A DNA stretch of 64,000 nucleotides. Origin: Varibaculum prostatecancerukia (GTDB lineage Bacteria > Actinomycetota > Actinomycetes > Actinomycetales > Actinomycetaceae). Of this stretch, positions 1 to 8,285 are shown piece after piece. The stretch spans positions 1,302,001-1,366,000 of the forward strand of contig NZ_OW968402.1 of assembly GCF_943169825.2 (NCBI RefSeq), given 5' to 3'. Under the pieces are notes generated by a model, which did not search any database, had not been told where the DNA came from, and saw only the letters and a list, made by a program, of their open reading frames with translations. A program made the translations under genes and the position numbers. Numbering within the stretch: position 1 is the stretch's first letter; every line of letters begins with the position of its first letter.

Positions 1-64
1 CTTCCGAAGAGCGAAAAAAGGCATAGAGAACATCAAATTGCGCTTTAGTTAGGCTTGAGAGCAT
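1..64 (-). CDS. Start of an unidentified protein, cut by the window edge
   Basis: The minus strand opens with an ATG at 64 and stays open to the window edge, giving about 21 residues (MLSSLTKAQFDVLYAFFRSS). The LTKxQFxVL pattern resembles the first helix of winged-helix N-termini found on some nucleotidyltransferases and MarR-like proteins, but so little is visible that no function is assigned. The frame is also open a little upstream, so a TTG start at 79 is possible. Confidence 0.4.
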   Translation of the reverse strand, partial: MLSSLTKAQFDVLYAFFRSSE

Positions 65-178
65 AATCCATCCGTTCAAAATCCGCTTGTTTAGATTCCT
101 ATCTAAACTCGTAGTGTGTAAAACATATTATGAACAGTTCGCGTCTTGGTGTCACATTGTCGCTGATTTTATAGATCT

Positions 179-391
179 TTAGCTTTCACGACCGACATAC
201 CAGGATTGATTAGCAATTGTGCGCAGTACGTTGGTTGCCATCTGATTCATATCTCTGTTCTTTAACCTGCAACGATGGGCAACGATTCTTTCGTATATGC
301 CCGCAATAAAATCATCATCGGTTATTCGTAAGCGGCCCCTTTTTGCCCTCGTCTGTCGACCCCTACTAGGGAAAATGGAATTTTCCGAGGG
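179..391 (-). pseudogene. Possible decayed C-terminal coding fragment
   Basis: An open minus-strand frame of 70 codons runs between stops at 392-394 and 179-181. It has no convincing start but a protein-like composition (for example GRLRITDDDFIAGIYERIVA). I do not recognise the family. It may be the tail of a lost gene, or chance. I see nothing else that can be supported between 65 and 553. Confidence 0.25.
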
Positions 392-553
392 CTACCGAAT
401 ACAGATGTACTGCAGCGCGAAACAGCTAGAAAAGTTTAACCGCCTCGCTCCCCGCCTGTAGCTGCCCTAACCCGCTGCGGCCTCTAGCAAAAACCGGGCT
501 AGCGGCCTCCGCAAACCTTATTGTAGTGGCGATAACCCAAGTAGCGGCACGGT

Positions 554-937
554 CTACGATTCGCGGGGACTGTTGGTGGTGTAAGATTTTGAGTAAAACA
601 AGCTGCCGATCTTGTTAGCTGTTACTGCTAGCAGTGAATAGGCGACCCCGTAAATCAGCGCGGATTCGTTGTAAAAGATGAGCATGGGCGCGATGAAAAA
701 TAGAAGCGGCAGGAACGTCCACAAAACGGTGAACCCTTCCCAGATTCCGTCCCAGGCGGCTAGCGCGACGGTGATTAGCGGAAACGCTATGAAAAGCAGC
801 AGGATAAACGCCATCATTCCTAAATCGGAGGGATTGACTAATCCGATGGCGGTTGTAGCGAAAGCCGGCAGTAAAAGATAGCAGGCGAAAAGCGCGCCAA
901 GTCGCGCCCACGTGCCGCGTCTTTTCCACCTTTGCAT
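554..937 (-). CDS. Small integral membrane protein, unknown function
   Basis: This is a 127-residue protein with a short basic N-terminus (MQRWKRRG) followed by four hydrophobic stretches, at roughly residues 10-32, 40-60, 66-84 and 90-108. The tail is polar. That layout suggests a four-helix membrane protein with positive charges inside. I recognise no catalytic or binding motif. It is isolated: phage-derived debris starts on the other strand only 34 bp upstream, and no partner gene shares its direction. Confidence 0.6.
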   Translation of the reverse strand: MQRWKRRGTWARLGALFACYLLLPAFATTAIGLVNPSDLGMMAFILLLFIAFPLITVALAAWDGIWEGFTVLWTFLPLLFFIAPMLIFYNESALIYGVAYSLLAVTANKIGSLFYSKSYTTNSPRES

Positions 938-971
938 GCACTCATTTTTTCATGAGCAGAAGGGAAAAATC

Positions 972-1229
972 ATGGGTCTTAGAAACTGGCTACGCCCCAA
1001 ACCGCGCGACGTTAAAAACCACCAGATGAACTCGTCCTATCCGTTTATATTTGAGCCGACGTCTTCTGGGCTTCCGGTTACCGAACGTAGCGCGATGCAG
1101 AAAACGCTCATCTATCGCGTAATCCTGCAGGGGATTTAGGGATCTCAAATCTACTACGAGTGCTGCGTTAAAGTAGAAGGTGCAGAAGGTGGGAACAAGG
1201 TCTCCCATCATGTCTTAGAGGGTGTCTAG
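972..1229 (+). pseudogene. Phage portal protein, N-terminal relic with in-frame stop
   Basis: From an ATG at 972 with an upstream AGAAGGGA the frame reads MGLRNWLRPKP, then SYPFIFEPTSSGLPVTERSA, then MQKTLIYR. This matches the usual N-terminus of HK97-type portal proteins (F-F-GxTSSGxxVxERTAMQxTAVYxC). A TAG interrupts at 1137-1139, yet the same frame continues portal-like (IYYECCVKVEGAEGGNKVSHH), as in the segment after GLPL. It ends at TAG 1227-1229. The rest of the roughly 400-residue protein and all other phage genes are absent, so this is a dead prophage fragment. The family match is from memory, not from a search. Confidence 0.6.
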
Positions 1230-1371
1230 CGGACGCAAGCGCTGCTAGGCTCTCTTCTTATTTCATTTCCGGCCTACGGGCTATTACCGCGCTAACCTGG
1301 GAGATACCCGTCACGCAATCTGCCAACACTAGGTTGATAGAAGCAACAAGATCGGGGTTAATACCCAAAGT

Positions 1372-1422
1372 GGCGGGTTAATCCCAACAGGAGCCATAGC
1401 TACCCGCTGGAATTAACCCGCC
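1372..1422. repeat. 11-bp perfect inverted repeat
   Basis: GGCGGGTTAAT (1372-1382) and ATTAACCCGCC (1412-1422) are perfect complements separated by 29 nt. A third GGGTTAAT lies just to the left, near 1355. The repeat sits 44 bp past the pckG stop on the minus strand, but no T-run follows, so it is not a clear terminator. It could be a protein-binding site or part of a decayed element. Confidence 0.45.
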
Positions 1423-1465
1423 TAGAGAAAATCCACCCGTCGCTAGTGCAAAACCAGGAGGCCAA

Positions 1466-3313
1466 TTAAGCGTTAAACGCCTGCTCTATGCGCTCGTGCG
1501 CGGCCCAGATCTGCTCAGGTAGATTCTTGAACTGTGCAAGGTGTTCGCGGCGGTAGCCCATCTCCTTCTTCCACAGATCGGTGTCGATGGAAAGAAGCTT
1601 ATCCAGATCGGCGTCGTCACCTTCGAAACCATCCAGATTCAACTCTTCCTTCTTCGGCAAAATACCTACCGGTGTTAGCACGCCCTCAGCGCGCCCTTCC
1701 TTAACATCTAGCAGCCAAAGCAGTGCCCGCAGGTTGTCACGGTAGCCAGGCCAGAGGAAGTGGCCGTCTTCCGGATCGCGCTGGAACCAGTTCACGTGCG
1801 CAAAAATGGGCTGTTCCTTCGCGGAGCCAATTATTTTCAACCAGTGGGCCGCGTAGTCCCCTTCGGGGTAGGACATGAAGGGGCGCATCGACATCGGATC
1901 GTAACGCAGCACACCCTCCTTGCCTTCAGCCGCGAAAGTGGCTTGGGCGCCCAGGGTCAAACCGTCGTAAACGCCCTCGGTTAGGTCGGTGATTGCCCGG
2001 ATAAGCGGCTCCCGGTCCTTTACTCGCCCGCCAAAGATGATGGCGTCAATTGGCACCCCTTGCGGTTCTTCGTAATCGGGAGCCACGTTGGGCACGTTAG
2101 CCAAAGACGTGGTGAAGCGGGAATTGGGATGTGCCCACTCGTCACCCTTGGCCTCGCAGCGCTGTCGATCGGCCGGGCGGTCGGAAATCTTTTCGCCCTT
2201 CCAATCCCGCCAGCCAGTAACATCTTCGGGGTAATCCGGGGTCTTACCTTCCCACCACAGCTCTTGGGTTTCGGGGTTGTAGGCGACGTTGGTGAAGAGC
2301 GTCTTAGAACCTTCTTTGATGGCGTCCATGGCGGTGGGATTAGACTGCCAGTTGGTGTCCTTTGCCACGCCGAACGCGCCGTATTCGGGATTCATGCCGT
2401 AAATCTTGCCGTCTTCGCCAACGTGCAGCCACACGATGTCATCGCCGTAGAAGTAAACTTCGTAGCGGTCACCCAAGGCGTCCGGGGCTAGCATCATAGC
2501 GAGGTTGGTTTTACCGGAAGCTGAGGGGAAGCCGCCGCACACGTAGTAGGTGTGATCCTTGAGCTTATCCTTAATCCCGATCAGCATGAACTGTTCGGAA
2601 AGGAATTCCCCGGAGACCCAGCCGTCGTAAGAAGCTTGGCGCAGACCGTGGGCGATCTTGCCGAGCAGCGCGTTGCCACCGTAGGAGGAACCGAAGTGCA
2701 AAATTGTGCGTTCGTCGGCCACCGTGGCAAACAGGCGCTTATCCTTATCGGTACCCTGCCCCAAGTTCTTCAGGTCGCCGGTCACGTGCACTGCGCGCAC
2801 GAATTGTCCCGGATTTTCCAAATTGTTCAGGTGTTCTACGCCAACCCGGGCCATGCGGATCATGTGAAGAACCACGGTGAGGTTGTCGGTAAGTTCCACC
2901 CCGCGAGCCCACTTTTCTAGCGGCGATTTCGGCGGTGCCATCAGGTAGGGCACCACGTACATTGTTTTACTCCGGGAGGCGCCCTTCATGCTTTCCAACT
3001 GCCGGGCAGTTACTTCCGTGGCGTCGTGCCAGTTGTTATAAATTCCGGCTTCTTGCGGATTGTGGGTGGCGACGACGGTGCGCTCCTCGCTGCGCGCCGT
3101 GTCCTTGTAGTAGGAGCGGGAGTAGTAGAGTCCATCACCCGCAGGTGCGATTTCACCGGTGGCTAGGCCTTCGGCGATGAGTCGGTCGTCATCCTTTGCG
3201 GAAATGACTTCGATGGCAGCGGGTTCGGTAATTCCGGCCCAGTGCGCTACATACTCAGCTACTGCGGGATTTTCCAGCCCGGCATCGTTGAGGATCTTGG
3301 CAATGTTATCCAT
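1466..3313 (-). CDS. pckG: Phosphoenolpyruvate carboxykinase (GTP)
   Basis: This 615-residue enzyme converts oxaloacetate and GTP to phosphoenolpyruvate, CO2 and GDP, linking the TCA cycle and glycolysis in the cytosol. Length and sequence fit the GTP-dependent actinobacterial form. The P-loop region reads GGFPSASGKTNLAMM, followed by the metal/nucleotide segment YFYGDDIVWLHVGEDGKIYG and NPEYGAFGVA. The start ATG is preceded by TTTTAGGAG. Most GTP-PEPCKs have PSACGKTN, with a reactive cysteine; here the codon at 2516-2518 is TCC (Ser). The gene stands alone, with about 300 bp of non-coding DNA upstream. Confidence 0.97.
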   Translation of the reverse strand: MDNIAKILNDAGLENPAVAEYVAHWAGITEPAAIEVISAKDDDRLIAEGLATGEIAPAGDGLYYSRSYYKDTARSEERTVVATHNPQEAGIYNNWHDATEVTARQLESMKGASRSKTMYVVPYLMAPPKSPLEKWARGVELTDNLTVVLHMIRMARVGVEHLNNLENPGQFVRAVHVTGDLKNLGQGTDKDKRLFATVADERTILHFGSSYGGNALLGKIAHGLRQASYDGWVSGEFLSEQFMLIGIKDKLKDHTYYVCGGFPSASGKTNLAMMLAPDALGDRYEVYFYGDDIVWLHVGEDGKIYGMNPEYGAFGVAKDTNWQSNPTAMDAIKEGSKTLFTNVAYNPETQELWWEGKTPDYPEDVTGWRDWKGEKISDRPADRQRCEAKGDEWAHPNSRFTTSLANVPNVAPDYEEPQGVPIDAIIFGGRVKDREPLIRAITDLTEGVYDGLTLGAQATFAAEGKEGVLRYDPMSMRPFMSYPEGDYAAHWLKIIGSAKEQPIFAHVNWFQRDPEDGHFLWPGYRDNLRALLWLLDVKEGRAEGVLTPVGILPKKEELNLDGFEGDDADLDKLLSIDTDLWKKEMGYRREHLAQFKNLPEQIWAAHERIEQAFNA

Positions 3314-3576
3314 ATTTATTACTCCTAAAATTTCGTGTAGTAGAACATTAAATTTAGGATACCCGAAACTTTTGAAGCAAACCTGGATTTAAGTCCTGCC
3401 TGGAATAAATAGGAACAAAACCTGGGACGCTGCAGTATGGGCTAGTAAATCCGCTAATAGGCGAGCCCTCTGTGGGCTAGCTAGTTTCTTAGCTCTCCCT
3501 TTTCTCCCGCCTATGTGTCGGCTAGATTACCCCGACATTACTTGACCAAATAGGAGGCACTCACGCTAGTCTTTTG

Positions 3577-3595
3577 TTAGGCAAGGCTTACCTAA
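3577..3595 (+). promoter_or_regulatory. DtxR/IdeR-type iron box
   Basis: TTAGGCAAGGCTTACCTAA matches 16 of 19 positions of the DtxR/IdeR consensus TTAGGTTAGSCTAACCTAA and lies 26 bp before the ATG of the ECF operon. It predicts repression when iron is sufficient. Apart from this site, the roughly 300-bp gap between pckG and the operon (3314-3620) shows only AT-rich promoter-like DNA. Confidence 0.8.
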
Positions 3596-3620
3596 TTAAA
3601 TATTAGAAGGGATATATCGC

Positions 3621-4187
3621 ATGAAAACTCGCGACTTCATCAACATTGGCGTATTCACCGCAATTTATTTTGTGCTAGTTTTCGGCACCACAATGCTAGG
3701 CATTATTAATCCAGCAATGATGTTCGTGGGCTATGCCTTAGGACTTATCGCTAACGGCGCCGTAGTCATGCTATTTAAATCCCGGGTACCAAAGATCGGC
3801 GCCCTGGCATTAATGGGCTTATTAGTGGGGATTTTAATGGTAATTAATGGGCACCCCTGGATTGTTGCCCTACTTGCACCTTTACTGGGACTAGCCGCAG
3901 ACTTCCTCTTCGCTAAAAACTCCGCGGTTTTTCGAGTGCTTGGATACGCCGTCATGTCCATTTGGTACGTGGTGCCCTGGTTCCCCGTATTCATTGATGC
4001 TCAGGGCTACTACAAAAATATTGCCGACTCTATGGGAACCGCCTACGCCGATTCATTACGCTGGTTCTTGTCACCATGGATGATTGTGGCCTGGGGCGTG
4101 GGAGTTTTCATTCTCGGGCTTATCGGCGGAGTCTTCGGAAATTCTCTAATGGCTCGGCACTTCCGTAAAGCTGGCATCGCAAAGTAA
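3621..4187 (+). CDS. ECF transporter S component, MptD/Trep_Strep family
   Basis: This 188-residue, very hydrophobic protein has five to six membrane spans and the N-terminal KTRDFINIGVFTAIYF pattern typical of the Trep_Strep (TIGR02185) group of putative substrate-binding S components. It should capture the substrate and dock to the T component encoded next. RBS AGAAGGGA precedes the ATG. The stop codon overlaps the next start (TAATG at 4185). The iron box immediately upstream and the two siderophore-type ABC proteins downstream suggest an iron chelate or haem as cargo; the substrate itself is not visible in the sequence. Confidence 0.85.
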   Translation: MKTRDFINIGVFTAIYFVLVFGTTMLGIINPAMMFVGYALGLIANGAVVMLFKSRVPKIGALALMGLLVGILMVINGHPWIVALLAPLLGLAADFLFAKNSAVFRVLGYAVMSIWYVVPWFPVFIDAQGYYKNIADSMGTAYADSLRWFLSPWMIVAWGVGVFILGLIGGVFGNSLMARHFRKAGIAK

Positions 4188-4996
4188 TGAGCCTTCAATG
4201 CCAAACTAGCGCCCCCGGATCAGCAGCAAGCTATCACCAGGATCAGGTCACCAGCGCTGAAATCTTAGCAGCCAACCAACGCCACTCCCGGCCAGATCCG
4301 CGCACCGTAATACTGGTTATATTCGTATTAAATGCCCTGGTAATGTCGCGACTACCCATAGCGATCACTTTCCTGGTAGCCGGTATTGCGCTCTTGGCTT
4401 TACTATTGTCACGCTGCTATTCATGGGCGCTAGGTTTCCTCGCCGTGGAAGGAACCTGGGTCGCTTGCATCTATCTTTTCCCCAGAATCTGGCCAAGCGC
4501 CCTCACCGCGTTCCTAATGGTTTTAGGCTACTGGATGATAAGGATTTGCACTGTTGGCGGTCTGGCAGGTTACGCGATTAAAACTATCGTCCCCGGAGAA
4601 CTCGTAGCCGGTCTTCGCAGTTTACGCATACCGATAGCTATAACCGTTCCCCTGGTAGTGCTATTACGATTCATACCGACAGTATTTCGGGAATACCGCG
4701 CAGTAAGAGAAGCAATGTCCCTGCGGGGATTACAAATGGGATGGCGCGCCCTCTTACATCCCCTCCATTTTCTAGAAATGGTTTTAGTTCCCTTACTGGC
4801 ATCCTGCGCCCGAACCGCTGATGAAATGACCGCCGCCGGCATGGTGCGCGGTTTAGGATCCACTATTTGCCCAAGCACTTTGAAACAGCTTCGATTCAAC
4901 CGACTGGACGCCCTCTGGATACTGACGCTAATCGCCCTGATAGCTCTCATCCCCTACTCAGACCATCTAGCTATACTCTCGGGCGGATTCAAATGA
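4187..4996 (+). CDS. ECF transporter T component (transmembrane, EcfT-like)
   Basis: This 269-residue membrane protein has an N-terminal cluster of hydrophobic spans and a C-terminal cytoplasmic part. The latter contains the coupling-helix type ARTADEMTAAGMVRGL, which corresponds to the Ala-Arg-Gly signatures that contact the ATPases. It transmits ATP hydrolysis to the S component. It is translationally coupled: the start overlaps the S gene stop and its own stop overlaps the ATPase start (ATGA at 4993). Family membership is clear; the substrate is not. Confidence 0.85.
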   Translation: MSLQCQTSAPGSAASYHQDQVTSAEILAANQRHSRPDPRTVILVIFVLNALVMSRLPIAITFLVAGIALLALLLSRCYSWALGFLAVEGTWVACIYLFPRIWPSALTAFLMVLGYWMIRICTVGGLAGYAIKTIVPGELVAGLRSLRIPIAITVPLVVLLRFIPTVFREYRAVREAMSLRGLQMGWRALLHPLHFLEMVLVPLLASCARTADEMTAAGMVRGLGSTICPSTLKQLRFNRLDALWILTLIALIALIPYSDHLAILSGGFK

Positions 4997-6489
4997 GAAC
5001 CTTAATCGACCATGTCTCCTTCGATTACCAGTTCAACCCGGATGAAGAAACCTCATCAGCTCACGTTAGCGCAGTAAGCGATATCAACCTCGATTTCCCT
5101 ACAGGATCCTGTACCTTAATCACCGGTCCTTCCGGAGCAGGCAAGTCAACCCTATTAAAACTTCTGAACGGTTTAATACCCGAACTTTATAAAGGTAATC
5201 TCAGCGGACGCACCCTCCTTGCCGGTCTCGATACCGCGCAAACAGATATCCAACAATTAGGGCGTACCGCCGGGACAGTTTTCCAAAATCCCCGTTCCCA
5301 ATTTTTTACAGCAAATGTACTAGAAGAGTTAGCATTCGCGAGCGAAAATGCCGGAGATACCCCCCAAACAACCGCTAACCGGATCGCGGAAGCTGTAAAC
5401 ACCTGGGGCATTCAGCGACTGCTAGGCAAAGAGTTACGTAAGCTCTCCGGAGGTGAATTACAGCTAGTTGCTTGCGCAGCAGCAGTAGCCGGACCGCAGC
5501 AAATCCTGCTTTTAGACGAGCCCACCTCTAACCTTTCCCCCGAAGCAATCTCCGCATTCAGCAAAGTCTTACAAAGATTAAAAAGCGCCGGCTGGACCCT
5601 AGTAGTAGCAGAGCACCGCGTTTACCCCCTAAAAGGTCTCGCAGATCAAGTCGCAATCATGGCTGCAGGACGAATCCAGCATATGTTTACTGCGGACGAG
5701 TTTTTTAGTTTGTCTTCTAAACAGCGTAAAGAGTTGGGGTTGCGCACCCTGGAAAAACCAAAAATTTGCGTTAGAGCCACTCCCGATCAGCAAGCAGACG
5801 GTATCAGCGTAAAAAATTTAAGGTTCAGTTACGGCAAACACCGCGTCCTCAATATTCCTTCCCTATGTTTACCGAAGGGAAAGGTAGTTGCGCTAGTCGG
5901 CCCAAACGGAGCAGGCAAAACTACTCTCGCGCGCACCCTCATCGGGTTAGCTCACCCGGAGGGAGGCAGCGATATTAGTTTTAGCGGCAAATCCTGCCGG
6001 GCGGCAGACAGACAAAGACGCAGCGTGCTAGTAATGCAAGATGTGAACCGGCAGCTATTTGCCGAAACAGTAGCGGCAGAGGTCGTACTAGGAAATGACA
6101 ATCTCAGCGAAGAGCAGGTGCAGGCGCTTCTAGGCGATCTGGGGTTGCAAGGATTATCTGAACGCCACCCGCTGACTCTTTCCGGGGGACAAAAACAACG
6201 TCTCGTGATTGCCAACGCCCTGGCGAGCCAGGCAGAGCTTTACGTATTCGATGAACCCACCTCGGGGGTTGACTACCGGCACCTACTGTCGATTAGTTCC
6301 CAGATTCGCTCACTAGCCGCTAAGAACAAAGCCATCCTGATCATTAGTCACGACTTGGAGTTCATCAATGAAGTGGCCGATTACCAGTTATTGCTCCGGC
6401 CTCTCGATAACGAAATAAACGTGCAACTTACCGCGCCTGACCAAGAGAAACATGGAAAGAGGAAGCCAAGTGACAGATCACCAAGTTAG
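4993..6489 (+). CDS. ECF transporter ATPase, two fused ABC domains
   Basis: The start is taken at the ATG overlapping the EcfT stop (ATGA), giving 498 residues. Domain 1 has Walker A GPSGAGKSTLLKLLNG, signature LSGGELQLV and Walker B ILLLDEPTSNL. Domain 2 has GPNGAGKTTLARTLIG, LSGGQKQRL and LYVFDEPTSGVD, with an H-loop histidine in ISHD. The fusion supplies both ATPase halves (EcfA and EcfA') of one ECF module. An upstream in-frame ATG at 4867 lies inside ecfT and is unlikely. The 3' end overlaps the next gene by 20 bp. Confidence 0.9.
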   Translation: MRTLIDHVSFDYQFNPDEETSSAHVSAVSDINLDFPTGSCTLITGPSGAGKSTLLKLLNGLIPELYKGNLSGRTLLAGLDTAQTDIQQLGRTAGTVFQNPRSQFFTANVLEELAFASENAGDTPQTTANRIAEAVNTWGIQRLLGKELRKLSGGELQLVACAAAVAGPQQILLLDEPTSNLSPEAISAFSKVLQRLKSAGWTLVVAEHRVYPLKGLADQVAIMAAGRIQHMFTADEFFSLSSKQRKELGLRTLEKPKICVRATPDQQADGISVKNLRFSYGKHRVLNIPSLCLPKGKVVALVGPNGAGKTTLARTLIGLAHPEGGSDISFSGKSCRAADRQRRSVLVMQDVNRQLFAETVAAEVVLGNDNLSEEQVQALLGDLGLQGLSERHPLTLSGGQKQRLVIANALASQAELYVFDEPTSGVDYRHLLSISSQIRSLAAKNKAILIISHDLEFINEVADYQLLLRPLDNEINVQLTAPDQEKHGKRKPSDRSPS

Positions 6490-8284
6490 CGAACCGGCAA
6501 AAGATGCAGCGGCAAATATCAAGCTGACCAGCAAACAAGGTAAAGCCGCATTACGAGAACTTTTAGCGCCCGTACAATTGGCGCTGCGAGTTGGGCAAGT
6601 AATGGCGGTTATATCCGCTATTTTGCGAGTGTTTCCTTTCGTTGCTCTAGTGGGGATCGGCAACGAACTCCTAACCTCATTAGGCAATGGCGTATCCCCC
6701 AACCAAAGCGTCATCATATTTTGGGTACAGGTGTTAATCGGAACATTTTGTGGAGGGCTGCTCGCCTATTTTGTGGGCTTGTTAGTTACCCATATTGCAG
6801 ATAATCGTCTATCTGCAAGTATTCAGCAAAAGATTATTCGTTTTCTGGGGCAAGCTCCTTTAACTTGGTTTAGCGATAACACTTCTGGGCATGTGCGTAA
6901 AGTGCTGCAAGACGATGTAAAGAATCTACATGTGCTAGTAGCACACCGCCCCGTAGATTCACTGATCGCTACCCTAGTGCCCATATTTTGCGCGGGTTAT
7001 ACCTTCACTATTGATTTAAGACTCGGACTTTTAGTAATTGTTACGGTGCCGATTTACATCATTGCCTACGCGGTGATGATGCGGGGAATGAGCGATAAAT
7101 CCTTAGAACTTGATGCAAAACTTGATCAGGTTTCCTCCGCAATGGTGGAGTTCGTGAAAGGCATCCAGGTGGTTAAGACTTTTGGGATCACCGGAAAAGC
7201 ACACCGCAAATATGCCCACAGCGCTAATGAAGCCTGTGACTATATGGAGGAATGGAATCGTCCAATGGTGCATGCGGCTTCCCTGACCGCCGCCCTCACC
7301 TCTACCCCATTGATAGTTCTCTTATTTGGTATTGTCGGCCCCTGGTTCGTCTCCAAGCATTGGGTTAGTCCGGTAGAAGTAGTTGCCGGTTGTTTAATTG
7401 CCATCGCATTGCCCTCATCAATTAACCTGGTAACCCAGCTTGCTTGGAATTACCAGTTAGCGGGTGCCGCGGCCAAAAGGATTCTTGATCTTCTTAGGGT
7501 AAAGCCCCTCGCCTGCCCTGATCAGTCACTGCATTTACCCCAAGACGCAAGCATCGAATTTGAAAATGTATCGCTCAGCTATGACCATACCCTAGCTTTG
7601 GATAATATCTCTTTACGTTGTGCGCCCGGTACAGTAACCGCACTCATGGGACCATCAGGGGCCGGAAAAACCACCCTGGCCAAATTGGCCGCCCGCTTCC
7701 TGGATCCCGATACAGGCACAGTACTAATCGGTGGAGTCAACCTTAAAGACCTGAGTAGAACCGATCTCTACCGTCACCTGGGGTTCGTCCTGCAAGATGC
7801 GCAACTCTTGCGGGCTTCCATCCGCGACAATATTTCTATCGGGCGACACGATGCAGATGAAGCCGAGATTATTAACGCTGCTCGCCAGGCACAGATTCAT
7901 GACGAAATCATGGCACTACCTAAAGGATATGACACCGTTGTCGGGGAAGATCTGAAGCTATCGGGAGGGCAAGCTCAGCGGATTGCCATCGCCAGAACCC
8001 TACTATTGGATGCGCCGATACTCATATTGGATGAGGCAGCAGCCATGGTAGATCCGGAATGTGAAGCACAAATCCAAAAAGCTATTAACCATCTAATGGC
8101 CGGACGTACTGTTCTGGTCATTGATCACCGTCCCGATTCAGTCAAAAACGTCGATCAAATCGTCCTACTTGATAAAGGGCAGCTGGTGGCCTGCGGTGAT
8201 CACCAGAAGCTACAAAATATAGAACTCTACCGCCGCCTGTGGTCGGCATCCAATGTTGAGCTCACCGAAGGAGAACGAAACTAA
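6470..8284 (+). CDS. ABC exporter-fold transporter, first half of YbtPQ/IrtAB-like pair
   Basis: This 604-residue half-transporter has six membrane helices in the first 330 residues, then an ATPase with GPSGAGKTT, signature LSGGQAQRIAIARTL, Walker B LILDEAAAMVDPE and H-loop DHRPDS. The GTG at 6470 is preferred because GAGGAA lies 5-7 nt upstream; an ATG at 6452 would also work. Heterodimers with this fold next to iron loci (YbtP/YbtQ, IrtA/IrtB) import or process ferric siderophores. The iron box, the ECF module and the direct adjacency of a second half-transporter all fit that role. Drug export is the alternative. Confidence 0.8.
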   Translation: MTDHQVSEPAKDAAANIKLTSKQGKAALRELLAPVQLALRVGQVMAVISAILRVFPFVALVGIGNELLTSLGNGVSPNQSVIIFWVQVLIGTFCGGLLAYFVGLLVTHIADNRLSASIQQKIIRFLGQAPLTWFSDNTSGHVRKVLQDDVKNLHVLVAHRPVDSLIATLVPIFCAGYTFTIDLRLGLLVIVTVPIYIIAYAVMMRGMSDKSLELDAKLDQVSSAMVEFVKGIQVVKTFGITGKAHRKYAHSANEACDYMEEWNRPMVHAASLTAALTSTPLIVLLFGIVGPWFVSKHWVSPVEVVAGCLIAIALPSSINLVTQLAWNYQLAGAAAKRILDLLRVKPLACPDQSLHLPQDASIEFENVSLSYDHTLALDNISLRCAPGTVTALMGPSGAGKTTLAKLAARFLDPDTGTVLIGGVNLKDLSRTDLYRHLGFVLQDAQLLRASIRDNISIGRHDADEAEIINAARQAQIHDEIMALPKGYDTVVGEDLKLSGGQAQRIAIARTLLLDAPILILDEAAAMVDPECEAQIQKAINHLMAGRTVLVIDHRPDSVKNVDQIVLLDKGQLVACGDHQKLQNIELYRRLWSASNVELTEGERN

Positions 8285-8285
8285 A

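Noticed and set aside
2060-2920. Long plus-strand open frames opposite pckG (143 and 122 codons)
   Set aside because: They are mirror images of pckG codon bias with no ribosome-binding site and no recognisable protein pattern.
6452-6469. ATG start six codons upstream of the chosen GTG for the first ABC half-transporter
   Set aside because: The GTG has a good ribosome-binding site at proper distance; the ATG does not, although it cannot be excluded.
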